In this document: positions 38,843-48,106 of the stretch, in pieces | Numbering within the stretch: position 1 is the stretch's first letter | Layout: the number at the start of each line of letters is the position of its first letter | Source of the DNA: Thermothelomyces thermophilus ATCC 42464 | Lineage: Eukaryota; Ascomycota; Sordariomycetes; Sordariales; Chaetomiaceae | Assembly (NCBI RefSeq): GCF_000226095.1 | Contig: NC_016475.1 | Span: 868,001 to 932,000, forward strand | Reading direction: 5' to 3' | Length of the DNA: 64,000 nucleotides | Notes under the pieces: model-generated | Database searches by the model: none | The model's input: the letters and a program-made list of their open reading frames with translations, nothing else | What the model was told of the DNA's origin: nothing | Position numbers and translations under genes: made by a program

Positions 38843-41800
38843 CGCCTATATAGCGGCAAGTGGTAGCGTAATATAGGAGGGACTAGCGTAAGAGACCACT
38901 ATATCGAGACCTCCCAGCAGAAACATAGGAAATCGCTACAATCTTTGGACGACGGCGGCAAGACAAGCGATTATAGATAACAGCATAGTAGAAACAGCAC
39001 GAAATGCTCGTACTAGTGGATAGTAGAGTAGAGATGAACCTGATTTCGCTAACGCTTGTAAATTAGCTACAGATACCTTAGAGAATGAAGCAGAAGCATA
39101 GCATAGTTAAAGGGCCATTTCTAATATAATAGGTACGTAGGGAGACCGAACCGATCGACATTACTATGGTAGGAAAGACTATAGTAGTTATATTTAGCAT
39201 TGTAGATATAGGTAACGACAAAGATATAATATTAGGGTTACTATAGTATAAAGACTATGACCTGGACATTAGCTAGAAGAATAGTAGCCACCTATAACCC
39301 CAAATGGAGTTGTATTCGACTAGCGAGATAGGGAGTACGCAAGGATCGCGAGCAGACGATGCTCAGAGAAAGGCATATCCTATAGATCTACCGCAAGAGA
39401 CGGACAGTAGCAGACAGACCACTATAGACTCTAGAAGAGGCGGTATAACGACATCGGTATCGCGATAGGAGGAACGAGCTAAATCGCCGATAGCTATTCT
39501 CTCCGTTAACGAATGCGGAGCACTGCAATTAGAGTAGTAGGTTAAGACAGGAGAAATCGCTAGTATTGCTATAGATAGAACCAAGTTTATATACTACTAG
39601 AAAACCGAGAGATGAGATAAGACTAGAGAAGTATCAAAGGAATACAAAGGATACCTAGCATTTGAACCGAAACATCTAGAAGGACTACTAGAACACGGCC
39701 TATAGGATTACGAGATCAAGCTCAAAGAAGGAATACAACTAAAGTTCTTTAAGATCTACTATACGAGCTAGACATAGAACGAAGAACTTAAGCGATATTT
39801 GGAGGAGAACCTTCGAAGAGGATATATCTGCCTATTGACATCGCTAACAGGCTACCTAATCCTATTTATACCTAAGAAAGACGGAAAGCTATGGTTATAT
39901 ATTGACTATCGGCAACTTAACGAACAGACCGTAAAAAACCAATACCCGTTACTACTAATCTCATGGCTCCGAGATTAGTTAGCAGGAGCCTAATATTTCA
40001 CACGTCTTGACTTGCCATCGGCCTACAACCATATACGGATCAAAGAAGGCGACGAGTGGAAAACGGCCTTTAGGATACCTTATAGCCACTACAAGTACCT
40101 CGTCATGCCATTTAGACTTACGAACGCGCTGGCAACGTTCTAAGCCCTAATTAATCAAGCTATCCGACCCTTTCTCGACAAATTTGCGGTATATTATCTC
40201 GATAACATACTTATCTTCTCTAAGACGATAGACGAACACCGGAAGCACGTGAAAGTAGTGCTAGACGCGCTACACGCGTACAAGCTATTAGTTAACAAGG
40301 AAAAGAGCGAATTCTATATTAGGAAGATAGTCTTTTTAGGATACAAAATATCCCTAGGACAAATCCGGATGAAACCTTTAAAGGTTAAAGCTATTAAGAA
40401 TTAGCTACGACCGATGTTAGTTACAGAAGTATAAAGCTTTATTAGATTTATAAACTTCTACCGGATGTTTATTAGGAACTTTAGAGCAATTATATAACCT
40501 TTATACGAACTTACTAAGAAGAATACTAAATTCTAATAGGAAGAATAACACGAGTAAGTATTTATGTAGATCCGGAACGCCATTACCAAAGACCTAGTAC
40601 TAGTACTGCTAGACCCTAAGAAGCTATTCGAGGTAGAAACAGACGCTTCAGACTACGCCATCGGAGGACAATTGGGACAACGAGACAGACAAAGGAAGCT
40701 ACATCCTATAGCCTTCTTTTTAAAGAAGCTCAATAGACCACGTCTCAATTATCCGATCCACGACAAGGAACTACTTGCAATTGTCGAAGCTTTCAAGGAA
40801 TAGCAACTATACCTCAGCGGTATAATTAAACCGGTATAAGTATATATAGATTACAAGAATTTATGATACTTCATAATGACAAAGGAACTTAACAGACAAC
40901 AAATACAATAGGCAGAATTCCTCGTAGAATTCAACTTTGAGATCCGCTACAAGAAGGGCAAAGAGAACGTACGAGCAGACATCTTAAGTCGACGAACGGA
41001 TCATACAAAAGGACAAACAGGAACGACACCACCGTTATTTAAGGAACAGATAGACGGAATGCTATATCACGAGACACAGACGCCTATAGAAGATGATCTA
41101 CTCGACTCGTTCCTAGAATGCTACGTAATCTTTCGAGAAGAAAGGATCAACGAGATATAGTATCAAGCAGCACCCGGACCACTGGTACCTAACGGAGTGG
41201 AAGAAAGAGATGGAAAACTCTGGTACCGAGGCAAAGCATACATCTATAATAAAGATCAATAGCTGCGAATAATTCGAGAACTCTATAAGTCAAAACTCAG
41301 AGGATATAAAGGAGTCACGAAGACTGTCGTACAAGTCAAGAAATACTACGACTTTCTATAGTTAACGGCACAAGTTAAGGAAGTTGTACGGAACTACGAC
41401 ATCTGTAATCGAAGCAAAACGGTATGACATAAGCTATATAGGCTACTTTAGCCACTGCTAATAGCTGACAAACTATAGAGTTTAGTTACGATAGACTTTA
41501 TTACGAAGCTGCTAGAATCCAAGGATATAGCTATAGGAGTAACCTACAATAGTATTCTTACTATAGTAGATCGCCTAACTAAGTAGGTATACTTCTTTCC
41601 CTATAAGGAGTCCTAGATAGCAGAATAGTTAGCAGACGTAATCTATCGGCAAGTTATATTAGTACATGCTTAGCCGTAAGAATAGATTACCGATAGAGAC
41701 ACGAAGTTCGTATTAAAGTTCTAGCAAGCGTTAATATAACGATTAGGCGTTAATAGCAAGCTATTAACAGCATATCACCTACAGACTAACGGACAAACGG

Positions 41801-42531
41801 AGCAACTAAACCAAGTTGTCAAGCAATATCTCCATTCTTATATTAACTACTAGCAAAACGACTAGGTCATACTATTGCCAATAGCACAACTCGCTTACAA
41901 CATAACGCCAACAGAAACGACCAAAGTTACACCGTTCTTTGTAAACTACAGATATAAAGCAGACCTTAGGCAAAGACCAAAGGTCACAGTGCCGAGAGCA
42001 GCAGTCAAAGTGGAACAAATGTATACACTATATGAAAAGCTCAAAAAGGAACTCGAGTTTATCAAGACCAGAATAAAGAACTACTACGATAAATACAGGC
42101 TCGAGGGACCTTACCTAGAGAGGGGAGACAAAGTCTACTTGATTATATAGAACTTATAAACCAAACGACCAAGTATAAAGCTAGACTTTAAGAAGGTCAG
42201 ACCCTTTATTATTAAAGAATAAATTTCGACATCTAACTACCGACTATCGTTACCGTCATCTATATGACTACAGACAGATGTTTTTTATATTTCACTTCTC
42301 GAACCAGCACCAAAGAGCGCCAAGGTTGCCATATACATCGAAGTAGAGGACGAGGAAGAAAAATAAGACGTCAAAGAAATTCTAGATTTATATATTATTA
42401 ACAGGGAACTATAGTACCTGGTTAAATGGCTTGATTTTAGACTAGAAGATAACTTATAGGAACTAGTTAAGAACTTAAACTGCCCTAAGAAACTAGAACA
42501 GTTCTACCGGCAGAACCTAGATCGACCGTAG
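38842..42531 (+). pseudogene. E5 pol with chromodomain, RIP-inactivated
   Basis: Pol is in the -1 frame, with retropepsin LVDSRVEMNLIS from 39,004. The RT, RNase H (TDASDYAIGGQLGQ near 40,640) and integrase follow the family order. The chromodomain lies at about 42,360-42,515 (WLDFRLEDN segment). Pol ends at a TAG (42,529-42,531) that could be a mutated Trp codon. The interval from 39,004 to the Asp codon at 42,520 is 3,516 nt, as in all copies. Confidence 0.88.
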
Positions 42532-42856
42532 GCACTAGCTTAGATAAAACGGCCAAGTCAGCCTCTAACAAATCCAGGCCTAAAGAAGACCAGTCAAACA
42601 GGACGTTAGCACCCTAGGACTATATATCACTAATAACGCGTGCTTCGGACTCCCGCACCTTCCGTTCTTCTGCCTCTATTTCCTCTAGAGACTGTATGCC
42701 TTGACGAAACAGCTCGGAACCCCGCTCCTTCAAGAAACGTTTCTGGCGACGAAGACGAGCTAATCGACCGACAGCCATCTAAAGTTAGGTCTAAAGGACA
42801 AAAAGGGCCTCTTTAGCATCGGCCTCTTCTTGTTCTACACGCTTTTATTCGGACAT
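42485..42856 (-). pseudogene. E5 antisense reading frame, coiled-coil-like protein
   Basis: This frame has 124 codons from ATG 42,856, with only TAG/TAA interruptions. It contains ARLRRQKRFLKERGSELFRQ followed by SLEEIEAEERKV. It shares motif order and stop position with the frames in E2 and E3 despite different DNA. The C-terminal part runs antisense to the end of the chromodomain. Confidence 0.62.
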
Positions 42857-43254
42857 AATCTTTGTTACTATAAAGAATTAGCTACAAATATTAAGGTAAC
42901 AAACCAGGTCATAAATAAGTAGACGCTACGTCGGAACCATCGCAAGAATGACCCCGACGTATATACTCGCTACAGCAAGAAGAGCCTAACGCCATACGAC
43001 AAGCCAAGTTCTGCTTAAAACACTACAAACACGGTATAACATCTATACCAGAAGAATCAATAAAAGAAGCAAGCACGGCGCGCTATTGGGATTTCGAGGA
43101 TTAGCGCTTAGAAACACAATCTACCATCTTGTTAGTTACTAGCAGTACAGGAAAAGGGAAAAAATTACAAGATATATATAGAAAGGATGTTAGCGCTATT
43201 TGAAATAACCTAAAAGAGGGCTTTTGGGTTGAAAGCCTTAGAGGGAGGGCATCG
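42857..43254. other. E5 3' tail before the LTR
   Basis: 398 bp without coding signal. It ends with a purine-rich AGAGGGAGGGCA stretch next to the LTR, a likely polypurine tract. Confidence 0.5.
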
Positions 43255-43682
43255 TGTCACAGAAATATACATACAGATGCCGCCTAAGCCACTGGCACAA
43301 ACGGGCCAATCAAGCCGAAGGAATGATAGACCAATCAGGACAGGATCACACTTGGCAAGAAATAATCCTAACAGAGGATCACTGGCTCACGATATGAGCC
43401 AGGTAAGCCAGTATAAATGATCACCACGACTGCTAGTGATCCTAGGAGTATATATACATATAAATAGTCACTCGTTATAGTGGACTCTAGGAGTTCACCA
43501 GTGGTAACAATCACAATCACAGTACTCATACCAAGCATTGCTAATTACTGTGAGAGACAACTCTAAGTGTTGTTGTAAACCCTTTGGCTTCACCGAATCC
43601 CTTAGACGACCTACCTGCTTGTCCCGCTCAACCTACCTCCGTCTGGACCCTTTCAGAAGCAGTCTGAGTTGGGTTCGTCACA
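43255..43682 (+). repeat. E5 3' LTR
   Basis: 428 bp, TGTCACAG to GTCACA, followed by the target duplication GTAGT. It carries fewer C-to-T changes at its end than the 5' LTR. Confidence 0.93.
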
Positions 43683-45960
43683 GTAGTGCTTTCCTAGAGA
43701 TGACCTTACTTACGTAAGTATAAGCGTAGCTCTCGTACTTAATACGTACTATCCCCTTAATACGGACGTTTCTAGCATTATTAATAAGCGCTTTTAATGC
43801 TTCTAGTCTAAGGTAGCTAGCTCTTAAGTGCTAAAGATCCTTAGTATCCTCTCTTATAGTAGGTAACGCTCGTATCTAGGACCTTCTACCGTATATAGTG
43901 AATATATTCTATAAGGATATATAAACGTTTATAATACCTACTTTACTAATTAAGATATAGTCCAGGAAGCTTAAGTAGTGGGAAAGTAGCTTATATTTAA
44001 GGAAGGTAAGATTATACTTACGTTCTAACTTATAAAGGATGATGTTATTTTCTAGTATTTCGAAATGTAATAAGTAATCTAAGCTATAGTACTAAGCGCC
44101 TACCTTAAGTAATAGAGCTTCCAAGATAATATTAATATAGAATCCTTTGACGATAGTAATATCTTTAAGCGTTAGGCTCTTAGTATATAGTTTATATAGT
44201 CTATCTAAAATGTTTTTAATTACTTAAGTGCCTTTCCTATTAATAGGAAAGGTTATTATACCTACTTTAACGAACTTAGGATCTTCTACCTTAATAAACG
44301 TCTTGGGTAAAAGGAACTTCTTATCGTTAATTAAGTAGGTCATGCCATATAAGTCTAGTAGAGTACTTTCTAAAAGAGGATAACACTATAGAGCGATTAT
44401 ACTAAACGCCCTATAGTAAGTCAAGAGCTTACTAAGTAGCTAAGGGCTAATAATTGATATATTAAAGGAACTAAGGTATCCTACCCCTAATTACTTAGAA
44501 TAGAATAGCTCCCCTTACTTAGTAATAAGTTAATTTTTTAGTCTAGCCTACTTCGGCTTATTAAGCTCTTAGCAAATCCTCTTATACTCCTTATTAGAAA
44601 GGTATAAGCATTACTCGTTACTATAGATAACTTGCTTAAGTATATAATAGTCTACTAGATCCTATAGATATCTTAGACGCTTATAAGGATATCTTATATT
44701 ACGCTACTAAGTATATAAGTTACTACCTTTCTCCTTACTACTCTTTTAAGCTATAGAAAGTGTTAGTATATAAGTTATCAAAAAGATTCTATACTTCTAA
44801 GAGACTCTAGGTTACATATTATTATTAATTAGGATCTCGGCCATCGTAATAAGGGTACTAAGCTCCGGAAGTGGCTATCCTATACTATTAGCAAGCTCGA
44901 TTTCTATCCTCTTATTTACTACCTAGGTTAGTAGAATATATATAATAATAGTATTAAGAAAGGTATAAAGTCCTTATATACCCTACATTTCTAGGATATC
45001 GTATTAGATAGCTCGCTAGAAGGCGATATTAAAGTTACAAATCTAGCGCTACAGATTAACTCCTAAACACTTAGCTATATCAAGACTAGTTATATATTAT
45101 ATAGTAACCATTATATAGAGCATTACAATAGATAGTATAAGTATAGAGCAAAGCGCCTAGATAATCCCTTTGATAAGGTTAATATCCTTCTTCCTATACA
45201 CTTTTATAGCTTTATAAAGTTTAAGGTCCATAATATATACTAGCTAGCATTATAGCTATTCTATCTATTTACTAATATCTATAACATATATAATATCTTT
45301 ATAAAAGGAGTCTTACAGTTATATAAATTTAGCTATAATAGCTATATTAGAAGGCATTAAGTCTATAGATATTAAGGGCGATAATCCTTCTTAGAGTTGC
45401 TCCTAGGAAGCTAAGATAAGGTTATCTCTAGCTTACTTATAGATTAGGCACTATAGAACTTCTAGATCTAGCTTATAGTCGCTATTAAGGTTAACAAATC
45501 CCTAGATACTAGCAAATTTAGTCTATAACTATAGTTTAATATACTATAAGTTCTAGGAACTAGGCCTTATAAGGTATATAGAAGTCTTGACTAGGATCTC
45601 GGACATAATAGACACGTCATCACAAGCGTATTAAAGCAGGGTAAGAGAGTTCGTAATAGAAGAAGCTACCACTGATATTAAAGATACGTCGGCAGAGGAG
45701 TAGTCAAGGCGCCGGGCTTATAACTGCCGAACGTAGTAGGAGCTCCGGGAGCGTTAAAAGCAATCTATAGTGGGAGGCTGTACGAAGGAGACAGTACCTT
45801 GTTAAACTATCTACAAAGGAGACAAAACGACTAATATTTATAGACAAAGGGACTGGCCAATGCGTTGGCAACGACGCCTTATACGCTGTGGCATGTATGT
45901 GGCTAATACTCTTAGAAGCTCTATAGCTTCTGATAGAATGTGCAAATGTGGGAGGGTACA
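43683..45960 (-). mobile_element. Copia element, part 1: 5' LTR, gag, GAG-pre-integrase domain
   Basis: Reading leftwards from the LTR comes a degraded gag/N-terminal region (about 45,650-44,400). A GAG-pre-integrase zinc domain follows near 43,700-43,880 (DLQHLRASYLRLEALKALIN, then KYESYAYTYVSK with cysteines mutated to tyrosine). The element continues in frame at 36,120 after E5. Between 44,400 and 45,600 the coding remnant is too damaged to assign domains. Confidence 0.8.
45673..45960 (-). repeat. Copia 5' LTR at the transposon-gene border
   Basis: About 288 bp. On the minus strand it begins TGTACCCTCCC and ends AATATCA, followed by GTGGTAGC, a plausible primer-binding site for a tRNA-iMet-type primer. 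A TATAAATATT box lies near 45,833-45,845. The matching 3' LTR is not in the window. The GC content is higher than in the rest of the block because this sequence is a single copy here. Confidence 0.65.
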
Positions 45961-46261
45961 TAGGGGCCTGAAATCGAAGAGCTAAGTAGGGTGAATAATT
46001 AATATCTTTGTTTCAGTAGAGCTAGTTTCGGCCACTGTTTTTGTGGGCTAATAGCAATTATATTTAGTTTTTCTTTTGCTTCTTCCTTTAATTATTGGAA
46101 GGGGAGGGGAGACAATGGCAGTGATTATTCGGTACGGATTAGTGTTTCCTTCGGTGCAATCTTGTGCAGCCAGCCCAATGCGCCTTCATGGACGCCTCCC
46201 GGCTTGGCGGATGAGAACCCGGTGATAGTTAAAAACAATAAGAGAGCATTTTCCATCGGCA
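45961..46261. other. Border region between copia LTR and carboxypeptidase gene
   Basis: 300 bp of intermediate composition with T-rich and A-rich tracts. It should contain the 3' untranslated region of the carboxypeptidase gene. I see no gene in it. Confidence 0.5.
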
Positions 46262-47646
46262 TCATGGATGGCGAATAAACTTGAGCACATGCCTCACCCC
46301 GCCCCACGCTTCTTCCGCCGTTTCCAAGATCTGGCTCTCGGGCAGCCGGAATCCTGCCCTTCCTCGCATCCCGGGCCGCAGCTCGACGGTATAAGCGTAG
46401 TCCGCCCCGAGGACCTCAAACGCCTAGTCCGCACTGTCTCCCGAGGTCGGGTACAGCAGCTCGCACGCCGTGCCCGCCCTGTACTTGCTGCCGTGGACCT
46501 TCCCCATCGCCTCGGCGAACTCGCCCGCCAGCCAGCTCACGGCGGAAAATGGCGGGAGCTTCTTCTCGCAGGAGTAGCCGTATGCTAACCAGATAGTGGG
46601 AAGGGGCCCACAGAGTCCTGTTAGCGCACAGGGAAAAAAAGGAACAAAAGCAAGAGAGAGAAAAGATGGCTCAGGCAGGGAACAAGACAGGAGGGTGCGG
46701 CGTTAGGACGAAGGGGGAGGTCGTTGCGACCTACGGTACATGACCAGCTGCCCGAACGCGTGCCAGTCGATGAAGAGACGCACGCCCTGGCTCTCCTTGA
46801 TCGCCTGCAGCTCTACCGCGAGGGCGCGCGTCTCGGGCGCATCGAGCGGTTTCGACCCTCGGTACGTGCTCCGGCACGGTCCGGTCGCAGCGCCCCCCTT
46901 CCTGTCCCAGTGGACGTCCCAGTTGCGGTTGAGATCGCGGCCGACGCAGGTCGTACCACGCTGTCGCTGTCGGTTCTTGCGCCACATGCGGTTCTTCGTC
47001 TGGCTGTGGACGAAACCTGTAATTATCCAGTTGTGGTTGGTGACTTGTGCGGGAGGTAATAATGAGGGGAGAAGCCGGTGAAGGAGTTTACTTGATCGAA
47101 GCGCAGCGACGTACCATCTGGGTTGACTATGGGAAAAATGTAAAAGTCAAAGCTGTCGAGGGCATGCTGGACGTCGCTGTCTGTGTGGTAGTGCTCGAGC
47201 AGACTGTAGGCGATGTACTCCGTAACCATGGTCGTGATCCACTCTCGAGCGTGGACGGTGCCGAAGAAGACGACTGCGGGATTTAGACCAGGGCCAGATC
47301 TACCAAATATGTGGACACCCTGGATCGGTCTCTCTTCGAAAGACTTGCCCGCGAGAAAAGTCCGGGATAGTGAGCGGTGTGCGTGTGACAGGCCGTGGAT
47401 ATATCTGTCATGAGCTGCGTAGTCATGGTATCGCTCGAACCAAGCCAATGAGTTTAGGGCTGGGTTGGTTAGCAGGATTGTGCCTAGGCAAGCAGGGGCA
47501 CAGCACCTTTTGGGAGGGTTAGAGTAGCCAACGGAGTACCTACACTCATTTACAGGGGAACCACTTGGCGTTGTTGTTTTGACAACGACTGGCATGCCCA
47601 AACAGATATGGAAGATGACGATAAGAAATGCGGCGAAAGCCCTCAT
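46262..47646 (-). pseudogene. Secreted zinc carboxypeptidase (M14A) with premature stop
   Basis: This gene has three exons (47,646-47,115; 47,016-46,735; 46,584-46,262) with GT-AG introns of 98 and 150 bp. The frame is 379 codons including the stop. A signal peptide (about residues 1-18) is followed by an M14 metallocarboxypeptidase domain: zinc ligands H132 and E135 in TVHAREW, substrate residues N207/R208 in GRDLNRNW, third zinc ligand H263 in DWHAFGQ, and PYGYSC across intron 2. The family normally has a W in the next motif (GDSADW). Here codon 325 is TAG (46,424-46,426). The catalytic Glu (YTVELRP, codon 339) lies beyond the stop, so the product should be inactive. The change is the TGG to TAG expected from RIP, and the gene ends 302 bp from the copia LTR. 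A sequencing error or readthrough cannot be excluded. Confidence 0.9.
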
Positions 47647-48106
47647 TCTGGGTGCATTAGAGCGCTTTGGCGTTGGGTTACAACTGGCCCAAACCAGCAG
47701 TGCAACCAGCAGAATGTTTCTTGGTTGTACCTACATCTCTCGCACCTTCCGGTAGCATTATCCCTCTAACTCGTTGCAGCGCCGCATCCTATAAGGAAGG
47801 AAAGCCCGTCATCGTCTGCTGAACATACCTACCAGCCCTTGACCAAGGATGCCTTGCAACAGCATGTTTTGGCGATCGCGGCAGGAGCCGTCCCTTCTTG
47901 GCCTCAGCTGTAGCCGCATACACTTCTAGCTCTATCTACGACGACGTTGAGCCAGATAGGAAGGAGAAACAATATCGCGATTTGCGAAAATAGCGATAGG
48001 GTATTGGGTTTTCGGACTCGAAGCCCTAGTGATGCATTTTTTAGGTAGATTTATAAGTTGTTGCTGAGAAGTCATGATGGTGCATACCTCTCATCAACTG
48101 GTTTAC
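47647..48106. promoter_or_regulatory. Upstream region of the carboxypeptidase gene
   Basis: 460 bp between two minus-strand genes. It must hold the carboxypeptidase promoter and the 3' untranslated region of the transcription-factor gene. No specific sites recognised. Confidence 0.4.

Larger units (their letters stand above)
36126..43682 (+). mobile_element. E5: full-length chromovirus nested in the copia element
   Basis: 7,557 bp with two 428-bp LTRs. The target duplication GTAGT is at 36,121-36,125 and 43,683-43,687. Gag and pol have the same lengths as in E1-E3. It has a third type of U3 and 3' tail. The YLDD box reads YLDN. The longest surviving piece is the integrase C-terminal stretch at 41,875-42,150. 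It is inactive. Confidence 0.95.

Noticed and set aside
44865-45680. A plus-strand frame of about 270 codons broken only by TAG/TAA, which looked like an unknown RIP-degraded gene.
   Set aside because: The copia LTR and primer-binding site at 45,673-45,960 show that this is the copia gag region read on the wrong strand. The minus strand gives an equally continuous frame in the element's own direction.
1-45960. Repeated blocks considered as CRISPR-like or satellite arrays.
   Set aside because: All large repeats are LTRs or element bodies with coding order. There are no short regularly spaced repeats.
45704-45961. 85-codon minus-strand open frame starting MYPPTFAHS.
   Set aside because: It lies wholly inside the copia LTR.
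46268-47286. Several plus-strand open frames of 79-113 codons over the carboxypeptidase gene.
   Set aside because: They are GC-rich shadow frames of the well-supported minus-strand exons.
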